In this document: positions 54,510-62,572 of the stretch, piece after piece
How positions within the stretch are numbered: the first letter of the stretch is position 1
Layout of the letters: each line of letters opens with the position of its first letter
DNA from: UBA2227 sp036677505
Lineage (GTDB): Bacteria > Bacillota_I > Bacilli_A > Erysipelotrichales > Erysipelotrichaceae
DNA: 64,000 bases
Assembly: GCA_036677505.1 (NCBI GenBank)
Contig: JAVBWK010000011.1
Location: forward strand, 1 to 64,000
Reading direction: 5' to 3'
Program-made: the position numbers and the translations under genes
Notes under the pieces: generated by a model
Seen by the model: only the letters and a program-made list of their open reading frames with translations
What the model was told of the DNA's origin: nothing
The model's database searches: none

Positions 54510-55055
54510 CTAAACAAGCATTGTTATTAGCTGGACAAGACTTGCTATTGATCCTCCTAATGAAATAAATCTTTCAAGAGTTTTAATCCAGTTGTCTTTA
54601 TTTTGATTAATAGGATTATTAAGTAATAACCTGAATTCTTCTAAGAAGTCTTCGGGTAAGGAATCTATAAATTGATTTTGATGGATTTCTGTATTTGCAT
54701 TATCACCTAATTGATTTACTTGATTGTTATTTCCCACAACATTAAGTGATTGTGTTTTTTTCGTATTGAGTAAGTTTATTGCTATTTGAGCTTTCTCAGC
54801 TTTTGAACATCTAATGTTATGATAACCAACCTGTACTGCTCCGCTATAGCATTCCTCATTACTTGAAGGACATTCACCTACGAGTTCACAGTCATAATCC
54901 AAAGTGAAGTCTGGTAACTCGACATTAATTCCGCTAAAATCGAATCTATTTGGAATATCGTAATTTACAGATGGAATTTCTACACTCTCGATTTTTTTAA
55001 CAAGGTTCTGTATATAATCTGGCATTTCAAACAAACTTTTCTTATCATCAGACAT
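54510..55055 (-). CDS. Hypothetical prophage cargo protein with Asn-rich segment
   Basis: The 181-residue protein has a polar N-terminal half with a cysteine cluster (DYDCELVGEC, EECYSG, IRCSKAE). It then has an Asn/Gln-rich segment (NVVGNNNQVNQLGDNANTEI) and a hydrophobic C-terminus (GGSIASLVQLITMLV) that may enter the membrane. Similar NNN-QxG repeats occur before effector or toxin domains in some phage and defence genes. ATG 55055 follows GGAGGGTTATT. It lies just downstream of the integrase on the same strand. Function is unknown. Confidence 0.5.
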   Translation of the reverse strand: MSDDKKSLFEMPDYIQNLVKKIESVEIPSVNYDIPNRFDFSGINVELPDFTLDYDCELVGECPSSNEECYSGAVQVGYHNIRCSKAEKAQIAINLLNTKKTQSLNVVGNNNQVNQLGDNANTEIHQNQFIDSLPEDFLEEFRLLLNNPINQNKDNWIKTLERFISLGGSIASLVQLITMLV

Positions 55056-55103
55056 GTAATAACCCTCCACAAGTAGATTATACAATAGAGATGGTAAAAT
55101 TTG

Positions 55104-56219
55104 TCAATAATCTAGTAACCGAATAATATTGTCCTCATTTTCTTTAAGCAAATGCGTGTATACCTTCAACGTCATATTAATATCCGAGTGACCCAATCGC
55201 TTCGATACCGCTACGATGTTCGCCCCTTTGTTAATCAAAAATGTCGCATGACTGTGACGCATATCATGTAACCGGATCTTCGGTATCGGCTTTTCCCCGA
55301 TGTCCTTTAGGTGCTGGTTACATTTTTTTATGCCGTTGGAGAAGTAGCGTTGGATGGAGGTGGAGGAAAGATCCTCATGATCCCCAAAGAGCAGGGGACC
55401 ATCCCGTTCCATCAGTGGTGCGATCATATCCAGAACATGCTGATTGAGCTGGATCTTGCGTCGACTGGAGTTGGTCTTGAGGGATTTGAATTCCTTCTTA
55501 TATTGATGCATGGATTTGTTGATGCTGACGCAGCCATCGATGATGTCTTTCTTCTCCACCGCCCGGGCTTCACTGCGTCGGACCCCCGTGTAATACAGGA
55601 AGGTAAAGTAAGCCTTGTAAACATAATGATCCACATGTTCAATGAACAGCTTGAACTGATCCGGGGTCCAGACTTCACGCTCTTTGAATTCGGTTGATTT
55701 CAGCGGAATGATCTTGAGCAACCGGGCATGATCCTTAAATTCATAATAGTCATAGCCAAACTTTGACACGCTCTTCAAAAGAAAAATGGCCTTGTTCCGA
55801 TACCGGACAGCAGCCTTTTGACTTTCAATAAAGTTACGACACTCGAGGTAATCACTGGGTCGAATTTTGGACATAGGTACATCCATCACCCGACCAAAGA
55901 AACGTTTGGCTACTTGGATGTACTTGTTGACGTTGTAGTCTTCGGCTTCATGCCGTTTGTTTTCAATATATTTATCGAAGAGATCTCGGAAGATCATCTC
56001 TTTGATAGGTTCAGGAGCAACCTCAACTACCACCGGTTCTTCGATAATAGGTTCTTCCGGTTTCTCATATTGCTCACAGCGATACGAAGTCTCGTAGTTG
56101 AGTGCATCCCGTTTGAGTTTGAATCCCCGTCTGGTGTGAGAAATCAGTTTGCCTTGCTCATTGAGATAATTGACTTTGCAGTACCATGTCCCACGTTTTT
56201 CATCTTTATACACCGCCAT
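55104..56219 (-). CDS. int: Phage/ICE tyrosine integrase
   Basis: Catalyses site-specific integration. The 371-residue protein has an AP2-like arm-binding N-terminus (KRGTWYCKVNYLNEQGK), a core-binding SAM-like domain about 90-180, and a catalytic domain with Arg in YTGVRRSEAR, HDMRHSHATFL (H-x-x-R), LGHSDINMTLKVYTHL (His and nucleophile Tyr). ATG 56219 follows GGAGGTGCAAGG; an upstream frame without that site is rejected. Its C-terminus faces the R3 repeat, as expected for attL. Confidence 0.92.
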   Translation of the reverse strand: MAVYKDEKRGTWYCKVNYLNEQGKLISHTRRGFKLKRDALNYETSYRCEQYEKPEEPIIEEPVVVEVAPEPIKEMIFRDLFDKYIENKRHEAEDYNVNKYIQVAKRFFGRVMDVPMSKIRPSDYLECRNFIESQKAAVRYRNKAIFLLKSVSKFGYDYYEFKDHARLLKIIPLKSTEFKEREVWTPDQFKLFIEHVDHYVYKAYFTFLYYTGVRRSEARAVEKKDIIDGCVSINKSMHQYKKEFKSLKTNSSRRKIQLNQHVLDMIAPLMERDGPLLFGDHEDLSSTSIQRYFSNGIKKCNQHLKDIGEKPIPKIRLHDMRHSHATFLINKGANIVAVSKRLGHSDINMTLKVYTHLLKENEDNIIRLLDY

Positions 56220-56336
56220 ACCTTGCACCTCCTTGTGCGCTCTGATACAATAAACCCATGACATTCCACTATCCCCCCCACACTGGGAATGCCATGAGCC
56301 CCCGGAATCATCATCGGGGGTTTTCAATATCAAAAA

Positions 56337-56975
56337 TCAGAAACTGCGTGCCGCACAACTCCACACCAGCTTGCCTAAAATCATCACTTGAACATCATCC
56401 TCGTCTTTAAATACCAGGGGTTTGTGATCCGGATTGTAACTCTGGGGTTCAAGTAAAACTCCATCCTTGATGCGGTAGTATTTCTTTAAAGTTGCATCCG
56501 AGCCATTGACCAGCACAGCCCCAATCGTCCCGTCATCCAAACTGGCCGTTTTTTGTAACACAGCGATATAGCCGTTGGGGATCACTTTATTCATGCTATC
56601 GCCCACCACCATCAACCCAAACAAATTGGGGCGGGTGGCTAACCAGCTGGGGACCTCGATGTGATCCAGGATATCCTCGATGGCCTCAAAAGGCTGTCCG
56701 GCCGAAATCTTTCCATAGACCGGAATTTTGGTCACCATTGAAGTCACTCGACTGTTGGGGATCATGGTAATGATGTCCGTTCTTCCCAAAAGGTAGTCGA
56801 TATCCACATTAAAGGTATCCGCCAAGACTTCGAGCATCTCAAAATCCGGTTCCCTTTTTTCCATTTCATACATACTGATCGTGCTTTCACCCACATGAGC
56901 GGCCTGAGCTAACTCCCGTTGTGTCAGTTTCGCCACTTTTCTTAATTCTCGTAATCGTTCGCCAAAAGTTGCCAT
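56337..56975 (-). CDS. CI-like phage repressor (HTH-S24 peptidase)
   Basis: The 212-residue protein keeps the prophage silent and self-cleaves on RecA activation. N-terminal HTH_3 (LRELRKVAKLTQRELAQAAHVGESTISMYE), hinge with the AG cleavage site (GKISAGQPF), and S24 catalytic Ser/Lys (VVGDSMNKVIPNG and LVNGSDATLKKYY). ATG 56975 follows GAGGTGATTGT. It is divergent from the Cro-like gene. Confidence 0.92.
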   Translation of the reverse strand: MATFGERLRELRKVAKLTQRELAQAAHVGESTISMYEMEKREPDFEMLEVLADTFNVDIDYLLGRTDIITMIPNSRVTSMVTKIPVYGKISAGQPFEAIEDILDHIEVPSWLATRPNLFGLMVVGDSMNKVIPNGYIAVLQKTASLDDGTIGAVLVNGSDATLKKYYRIKDGVLLEPQSYNPDHKPLVFKDEDDVQVMILGKLVWSCAARSF

Positions 56976-56992
56976 ACAATCACCTCAACAAC

Positions 56993-57071
56993 AGTGTAAC
57001 ACAAATCGTGGTTGTTTCAAGAACTTTCATCACCAACTGTGTTGACAAAGGGAGTTGAACTCTTTTAGAAT
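56993..57071. promoter_or_regulatory. Divergent lysogeny promoters and operators
   Basis: Minus strand, for the repressor: TTGAAA (57015-57020) and TACACT (56993-56998), 16-base spacer. Plus strand, for the Cro-like gene: TTGACA (57042-57047) and TAGAAT (57066-57071), 18-base spacer. Perfect small palindromes CAACTGTGTTG (57034-57044) and GAGTTGAACTC (57052-57062) overlap the plus promoter and are likely repressor sites. Confidence 0.65.
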
Positions 57072-57197
57072 AAGAGTGTAGCACGTGACGATATGAACTT
57101 CCTCGCTCGAGAGAGGGACGACGTAGACAACGTTGATCATCATGGATCAAACTCAACTCCCATGCATGAAGATGATTTGCGAAAGGAGCACCCCATC

Positions 57198-57413
57198 GTG
57201 GATAGAGGAAATATCGCCAAACGGTTGATCGAATGTCGAGGAAACCGAACCAAAGAAGAAATCGCCCAACAACTGAATATATCCGTCCGTGCCTTAGAAT
57301 CGTATGAAGGAGCACAGCGAACTCCGAGAGATTCGGTGAAGCTGGCATTGGCTCAATGTTACGGACAAAGTGTAGAATCTCTTTTTTTTCAAGATGAACA
57401 TCACGAAATGTGA
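57198..57413 (+). CDS. Cro-like HTH regulator
   Basis: The 71-residue protein is a single HTH_3 domain: AKRLIECRGNRTKEEIAQQLNISVRALESYEGAQRTP. The start is the GTG at 57198 behind AAAGGAGCA; an ATG at 57093 would add a tail with no domain and lies in the promoter transcript. It opens the rightward operon of the island. It probably competes with the CI-like repressor. Confidence 0.82.
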   Translation: MDRGNIAKRLIECRGNRTKEEIAQQLNISVRALESYEGAQRTPRDSVKLALAQCYGQSVESLFFQDEHHEM

Positions 57414-57425
57414 ATATTTATCATT

Positions 57426-57677
57426 ATGAAGATCCTGTTTCAACCGTATGCCTCGAAAAGTGACATACGCGAGTTGATGGGAGGGGTCCGGTGGGAAAGT
57501 GCGTGTAAGGTGTTTAACCAATGCAAAAGCCTGGAAAATGATCCCTTTGATTTACGACCATCGAAGGTCCCATCCCATCTGGTATTTAAAGTATTAGGTA
57601 TCGATTATAGCTTCACCCTGCAACAATACCGCAGCAGCCACCCGTTGGGTGAGCCGGGAGGTATTGAATGCATCTAA
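57426..57677 (+). CDS. Small phage hypothetical protein
   Basis: The 83-residue protein contains MKILFQPYASKSDIREL and a hydrophilic C-terminus with SLENDPFDLRPSKVP and LGEPGG. No domain is recognised; size and position suit a phage early regulator or excisionase. Its end overlaps the next gene's start. Confidence 0.55.
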   Translation: MKILFQPYASKSDIRELMGGVRWESACKVFNQCKSLENDPFDLRPSKVPSHLVFKVLGIDYSFTLQQYRSSHPLGEPGGIECI

Positions 57678-58003
57678 GACAGTTAAAACAAACGATGGCT
57701 TTAAAGACCATCATCCAAACCTCCGACTATAACAGCGAACGAACCATCCGGCAACTGCTCAGTCAGCTACGTAAAGAAGGGATCATCTTCATTCCTTCCA
57801 AGCGGGGCAAGGGGGTTTATGTTCGTATTGATAAAGCGCAACCAGACGAGATTGAGCAGTATGCCCAAGCGCAAAGCAGACACTTTAAAACCCAGTACTT
57901 CAACACGATGTTACCGATGAAGAAGTACTTGAGCGATCAGAAACTCAAGGAGTTGTTTGGCCAATTGGAGGGACTAGAACAGCCTTCCTCAACGGATGAA
58001 TAA
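57668..58003 (+). CDS. Phage hypothetical protein, winged-helix-like
   Basis: The 111-residue protein has a possible wHTH: QTSDYNSERTIRQLLSQLRKEG followed by KGVYVRIDKAQ. It then has a helical tail. GGGAGGTATTGA precedes ATG 57668, and the recombinase start overlaps its last codons. Confidence 0.55.
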   Translation: MHLRQLKQTMALKTIIQTSDYNSERTIRQLLSQLRKEGIIFIPSKRGKGVYVRIDKAQPDEIEQYAQAQSRHFKTQYFNTMLPMKKYLSDQKLKELFGQLEGLEQPSSTDE

Positions 58004-58829
58004 AGAGCAGCTCAAAGACAAACTGAAGGCGTACATCGAAGCACAACGACATATGGAGCGAAGTGCTCGCACCATCACCAAATATAGGCGAGATCTTACT
58101 GTGTTCTTGGATTCTTTACCTGAAGGAGAAGAAATTCAAAAGAGTCATGTCTTGGGCTATAAGGAACAACTTTGTCAAGGAATCTATAAAACCAGCAGTA
58201 TCAATAATTACATCACCATCGTCAATACCTTTTTGAAATGGTGTGAAATGAGTGATGTTCGGGTCCGGGAAATCAAGACCCAACAGAAATCCAGCCTACC
58301 CAACGTCGTCAGTGAGTCGGATGTTTCTCGACTCCTGCGACATGCAAAAAAGATGGGGAAGGATGAGATAACCTTAATCATAAAAATCATCATTACCTGT
58401 GGCATCCGCATCAGCGAGCTGGAGTCTTTTACTGTACGCAATATTCAGGGATTTAGCTTTACCACCTATAACAAAGGCAAGGAACGAGAGATCATCTTGA
58501 CTCAAGAATTAGCGAGGGAACTGCGCAAATATTGCAAGGATCACAACATTACGGAAGGCAAAATCTTTACGATCAGCTACTCGACCATCCTGCGCCACAT
58601 GAAGCAAGTCGCCGCAAGTGCGAAGGTCAACCTCGATCGGGTCCATCCCCATAGCTTTAGGCATTACTTTGCCAAAGAGTTTATGAATCAATACAACAAC
58701 GTTCTCGACTTGGCGGATATCCTGGGACACAGTTCTTTGGAAACGACCCGGATTTATACCCGCTCCACCATCGATGAGAAACGACGAAAACTAGAAAACA
58801 TGAAAGGAAGAAAACACCATGAACGATAA
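57996..58829 (+). CDS. Second tyrosine recombinase (XerC/D-like)
   Basis: The 277-residue protein has an N-terminal SAM-like domain (AQRHMERSARTITKYRRDLTVFLD) and the catalytic set: Arg in CGIRISELESF, HPHSFRHYF (HxxR), LGHSSLETTRIYT (His, Tyr). It lies inside the early operon, overlapping the preceding gene, unlike the integrase at 55104, so it probably acts on another site such as multimer resolution or invertible DNA. Confidence 0.88.
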   Translation: MNKEQLKDKLKAYIEAQRHMERSARTITKYRRDLTVFLDSLPEGEEIQKSHVLGYKEQLCQGIYKTSSINNYITIVNTFLKWCEMSDVRVREIKTQQKSSLPNVVSESDVSRLLRHAKKMGKDEITLIIKIIITCGIRISELESFTVRNIQGFSFTTYNKGKEREIILTQELARELRKYCKDHNITEGKIFTISYSTILRHMKQVAASAKVNLDRVHPHSFRHYFAKEFMNQYNNVLDLADILGHSSLETTRIYTRSTIDEKRRKLENMKGRKHHER

Positions 58830-58855
58830 CCCCTTTCAATACTGGAGTTAACCCA

Positions 58856-59650
58856 ATGGCTGCCGTCAAATGGATCAAACTGGTTTCCGATTTGTTTGAT
58901 AACCGAAAGATCAAACAGATCCGCAAAATGCCCGACAGTGATGCGATCATCGTCATCTGGTTACAAATCCTATGTTTAGCCGGTCATACCAATGACAATG
59001 GCTTGGTCTACTTCTCCAAAGACATCCCCTATACCGATGAGATGTTAGCGACGGAGTTTGACCGACCCGTAGCCACCATCCGGTTGGCCTTAAGTATCCT
59101 AGTGAAATTTGGCATGATCGAGGTCATTAACAACATTTTAATGGTTTCTAACTGGGAGAAATATCAGAATCAAACGCGATTAGAAACGATACGCGACTAC
59201 AACCGAGAGAAAAAAAGAGAATACAGGAAGAATCGGGAACTTCTGTTACAAGATTTGTCCCGGACATGTCAAACATGTCCAGAGACAGATATAGATATAG
59301 ATATAGAAGAAGATATAAGAAATAAGAATAAGAAAAAGAATAAAGAAAGCCTTGATGTTTTTCAACGCTTCGCAAAAGAGGATGTGGAATTACTGAAGGC
59401 ATTACAGGAGTATGAACAGATGCGAAAAGGGATGAAGAATAAAGCCTTGACCCCCAAAGCCAAAGAACTCTTTTGTATTCAGTTAACCAAACTCAAAGAG
59501 AGTCAGGAAGACATCGTGGCTTGCATTCATCAAAGCATTCTAAACAATTGGCTCAGTGTTTATCCACTGAAAAAAGGAGAATCCCATGCAAAGAGTGGAG
59601 GAAATCTTACCAACGACCGTTGGGGTGTGGAAGCCAACATCCAACTATAA
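58856..59650 (+). CDS. Phage replisome organiser
   Basis: The 264-residue protein has the phage replisome-organiser N-terminal domain (VKWIKLVSDLFDNRKIKQIRKMPDSDAIIVIWLQIL, TDEMLATEFDRP). It binds the origin and recruits the loader. A low-complexity linker around residues 142-160 (DIDIDIEED then RNKNKKKNKE) separates a DnaD-like C-terminal helical part. The ATG at 58856 lies 26 bases after the recombinase gene. Confidence 0.82.
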   Translation: MAAVKWIKLVSDLFDNRKIKQIRKMPDSDAIIVIWLQILCLAGHTNDNGLVYFSKDIPYTDEMLATEFDRPVATIRLALSILVKFGMIEVINNILMVSNWEKYQNQTRLETIRDYNREKKREYRKNRELLLQDLSRTCQTCPETDIDIDIEEDIRNKNKKKNKESLDVFQRFAKEDVELLKALQEYEQMRKGMKNKALTPKAKELFCIQLTKLKESQEDIVACIHQSILNNWLSVYPLKKGESHAKSGGNLTNDRWGVEANIQL

Positions 59651-60374
59651 CCAACGTCAATGTGACGCATACAACCAAATGGAAGGAACCCTGGAAGGCA
59701 TCGACTGTCGCAGCTGTAAAAACAAGGGGTACATGTTAGTCGAGGTGGGAGAGTATACCGCCTTACAAGCCTGCAGCTGCCATGCCATCCGAAAAAGCCG
59801 GGCATTGATCCATCAAAGCGGACTAAGCAAACTCATCCACGAATACACCTTTGACAACTACCAAGTCAAAGAGCAGTGGCAACACTATATCAAGTCCAAA
59901 GCCCTGGAGTTTATGATCAACCATGAGCGCAGCTGGTTTTATATTGGTGGACAAGTGGGGGTAGGCAAGACCCACATCTGTACGGCCATTGTTAACCGGC
60001 TGATGGAGCAGGGACATCCGGCAAGGTACATGTTGTGGCGCGATGAGATCGTCCGGCTTAAAGCGATCACGATGGAAAGTGTCGACTATCAACAAGCCAT
60101 CGATCAGTGGAAAAACATCGAAGTCTTGTATATCGATGATTTATTTAAAACCGAAAAAGGAAAACCGCCCACCCAAGCAGACATTCAAATCGCCTTTGAG
60201 ATCATCAACCATCGATACAACAACAAAGACAGAATCACGCTGTTTAGCTCCGAAAAGCTGATCAATGAGCTGTTGGACATTGATGAAGCCATTGGTTCGA
60301 GGATCTATCAAATGGCGAAGTATTATACGATTGAGATCCAACACGACAAACGAAAAAACATGAGATTGAAATGA
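59586..60374 (+). CDS. DnaC/IstB-like helicase loader ATPase
   Basis: The 262-residue AAA+ protein has an N-terminal zinc-like cluster (CRSCKNKG and ACSCHA) and then Walker A GGQVGVGKTHICTAI, Walker B VLYIDDLFK and sensor LFSSEKLINELL. It loads the replicative helicase after the organiser. AAAAGGAG precedes the ATG, which lies within the end of the organiser gene, so the pair is coupled. Confidence 0.9.
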   Translation: MQRVEEILPTTVGVWKPTSNYNQRQCDAYNQMEGTLEGIDCRSCKNKGYMLVEVGEYTALQACSCHAIRKSRALIHQSGLSKLIHEYTFDNYQVKEQWQHYIKSKALEFMINHERSWFYIGGQVGVGKTHICTAIVNRLMEQGHPARYMLWRDEIVRLKAITMESVDYQQAIDQWKNIEVLYIDDLFKTEKGKPPTQADIQIAFEIINHRYNNKDRITLFSSEKLINELLDIDEAIGSRIYQMAKYYTIEIQHDKRKNMRLK

Positions 60375-60384
60375 GGAAAAATCA

Positions 60385-60678
60385 ATGAATAAATATCGCA
60401 GAGACGTCGAATATTACCTCTACAACCGTCACCAGTTACGGACCAGTCCCAACAAGGAAGAACAAGCCTGGTCCACCATCATCGAGACCGTCTATAGCCG
60501 TTATGAGCAATCCGAGCTTGGGAAACTGTTATCTATGAAGTACGATCAGAAGATCCCGGAGCAGCAAATCTTTGAAAAGCTGCACATTGAGAAGACGACC
60601 TTCTATGTTTGGCGCAATCGCCTCATCAACGAGATCACCTTGCAAGCGGCCTATATGCAACTGATCAAACCGTTTTAG
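60385..60678 (+). CDS. RinA/ArpU-like late regulator
   Basis: The 97-residue protein has a helical N-terminus (RDVEYYLYNRHQL) and a C-terminal helix-turn-helix-like region with QQIFEKLHIEKTTFYVWRNRL, typical of the RinA/ArpU sigma-like phage regulators. In phage it activates packaging and late genes, but none follow in the window. Confidence 0.7.
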   Translation: MNKYRRDVEYYLYNRHQLRTSPNKEEQAWSTIIETVYSRYEQSELGKLLSMKYDQKIPEQQIFEKLHIEKTTFYVWRNRLINEITLQAAYMQLIKPF

Positions 60679-60686
60679 GTGGTACC

Positions 60687-62006
60687 ATGCAATTTCAAAA
60701 AATCAACTTAGAGCAATTGGTATATGCCAACTACAACCCTCGAAAGTCCTTACAACCGGGAGATGCGGAGTTCGAGAAGATTCGTCGCAGCATTGTTGAG
60801 TTTGGTTATGTGGATCCTATTATTGTCAACAAGGACTTCACGATCATTGGTGGACACCAACGCGCCACCGTCCTCAAAGCACTGGGATATACCGAGGTCG
60901 ATGTCGTCCTGGTGGATGTCGATAAGGTCAAGGAGAAAGCCTTAAACATCGCCTTAAACAAGATCAGCGGTGAGTGGCAGATGGACAAGTTGAAAGAGTT
61001 ACTCTTAGAGCTGGAGCAGCAAATTGACTTAGACATGACCGGCTTTGATGATGAAGAATTCAAAGAGTTATTGGCTTCAATGGACACTCAACAAGCCGTT
61101 GATGATGACTTCGATGTGGATGCGGCTCTAGAGGAAATCGAAGATCCGAAGTCCAAACGAGGGGATATATACATCTTGGGACCTCACCGGCTGATGTGTG
61201 GAGACAGCACCGATCCGGAGGATGTAGCCAAATTGACGAATGGTCAACTGGCGGACTTGATCGTGACGGACCCTCCGTACAACGTCAATTATGAAAACAA
61301 GATTGACTACCACAAGATGTTTAAAAACGATACCCGCAAAAACAATGCGATCATGAACGACCATATGGACAGTGACAAGTTCTTTGACTTCCTGTTGGCC
61401 ATGTATACTCTCGCCAGTAAGCACACCAAACCCGGGGCTGCGATTTATGTCTTCCACAGTGACATTGAACGGGTCAGCTTCCAATTGGCCTTTACGACCG
61501 CTGGATTCAAGTTTTCTGAGAATCTGATTTGGGTGAAGAACTCCTTCAACCTCAGTCGCAATGATTATCACTGGAAACATGAACCAATCCTGTATGGATG
61601 GAAAGAAGGAGCCGGACATTACTTCGTGGATGATCGGACCCAGTCCACCATCTTTGATGATTCGGTCAACATCGAGAAACTCAAGAAAGAAGAACTGGTG
61701 CAGATGCTCAACGGGATCATCGAGCAAATCAAAACGACGATCATCTACGACAACAAGCCCTTGCGCAGCGATATCCACCCAACCATGAAGCCGGTTTCGT
61801 TGGTCGGGAAACTCATTAAAAACAGCAGCAAAGCGCGTCAGCTGCTCTATGAACCCTTTGGGGGAAGCGGCTCGACGTTGATTGCGGCAGACCAGTTGGA
61901 TCGCGTGTGCTACTGTATGGAGCTCGATCCCAAGTATGTGGATGTCATTGTCAAACGCTGGGAGGAACATTCTGGGATGACCGCAGAATTGATAGGAAAA
62001 GCGTAA
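60687..62006 (+). CDS. ParB-domain DNA adenine/cytosine methyltransferase (beta class)
   Basis: The 439-residue protein joins a ParB/Srx N-terminal domain (residues 1-110: NPRKSLQPGD, IIGGHQRATVLKALGY) to a methyltransferase. The catalytic motif DPPYN (IVTDPPYNVNY) precedes EPFGGSGSTLIAADQL, an order of the beta class. The fusion is common in phages. ATG 60687 follows TTAGGTGG; the frame starting 78 bases earlier overlaps the RinA-like gene. The ParB part also appears as a stray fragment at 42785. Confidence 0.92.
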   Translation: MQFQKINLEQLVYANYNPRKSLQPGDAEFEKIRRSIVEFGYVDPIIVNKDFTIIGGHQRATVLKALGYTEVDVVLVDVDKVKEKALNIALNKISGEWQMDKLKELLLELEQQIDLDMTGFDDEEFKELLASMDTQQAVDDDFDVDAALEEIEDPKSKRGDIYILGPHRLMCGDSTDPEDVAKLTNGQLADLIVTDPPYNVNYENKIDYHKMFKNDTRKNNAIMNDHMDSDKFFDFLLAMYTLASKHTKPGAAIYVFHSDIERVSFQLAFTTAGFKFSENLIWVKNSFNLSRNDYHWKHEPILYGWKEGAGHYFVDDRTQSTIFDDSVNIEKLKKEELVQMLNGIIEQIKTTIIYDNKPLRSDIHPTMKPVSLVGKLIKNSSKARQLLYEPFGGSGSTLIAADQLDRVCYCMELDPKYVDVIVKRWEEHSGMTAELIGKA

Positions 62007-62010
62007 AAAA

Positions 62011-62050
62011 CAAGGACCAAAAAACTTAAAAAGTATTGGTCCTTTATTAT
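62011..62050 (+). terminator. Terminator of the phage operon
   Basis: AAGGACCAA/TTGGTCCTT, separated by about 16 bases and followed by TATTATG. It ends the island's rightward operon. Confidence 0.65.
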
Positions 62051-62185
62051 GACCAAAAAAGTGGCCATTTAAGTAGGTTTTCGAGCGTTTTCCGGTGTGG
62101 AGTATAATATTAAGGTTATCTTCCACTTTAAACTCTGTTAAATTAAAAAATCAAAATGTAAAATACTTTAGAGGAGGTGTACTTA

Positions 62186-62530
62186 ATGGCGGATAAATGG
62201 TACGTCTACTTAACGAATGATAGAATTGTTGAAACAATTTATTTACAAGCCTCATCTGAACAATCATTACAGGCAAAAGTTGAAAAGCAGCAGCTGGCAT
62301 GGAATAAAAAGGAGCATGAGGAAAAAATCCAGGAGATTAAACTTCAAACAGATGATGCAATAAACAAATATAGAGAAGGTCTTCAAGCTTTTCGAAACAT
62401 CATAAAACTAAAACTTAATGGACTTGCAAACCATGATAATTACTAACTAAAACCTGATGATGAAAATACACCAGTTTTTGAATCGAAGCTAAGGAAACGG
62501 GATCTTGAAGATATTTATGATGACCTTTAA
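62186..62530 (+). pseudogene. Small coiled-coil protein gene interrupted by one TAA
   Basis: The first part (62186-62446, 86 residues) is helical and Lys/Glu/Gln rich: SEQSLQAKVEKQQLAWNKKEHEE, likely coiled coil. TAA at 62444-62446 is followed in the same frame by KPDDENTPVFESKLRKRDLEDIYDDL to a stop at 62530, as if one gene were broken by a single codon. AGAGGAGGTG precedes ATG 62186. The role is unknown. Confidence 0.55.
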
Positions 62531-62546
62531 ATACCATTTAAAAGAT

Positions 62547-62572
62547 CGTGAATTGTACCCCTAATGGAATTA
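62547..62572. repeat. Left copy of 26-bp direct repeat flanking an IS
   Basis: The 26 bases starting CGTGAATTGTACCCC are repeated exactly at 63701-63726, on the two outer sides of the IS481-family element. Confidence 0.85.

Noticed and set aside
56281..56330. Hairpins CCCCCG/CGGGGG after the repressor gene as its terminator
   Set aside because: On the repressor strand no T run follows; the T run is on the other strand, where no gene ends.
59283..59340. Short tandem GATATA-like repeats
   Set aside because: They lie in frame inside the replisome organiser and encode its Asp/Ile then Lys/Asn linker; not a separate repeat array.
61128..62126. 332-codon minus-strand open frame over the methyltransferase
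   Set aside because: It is the antisense shadow of a gene with clear ParB and methyltransferase motifs.
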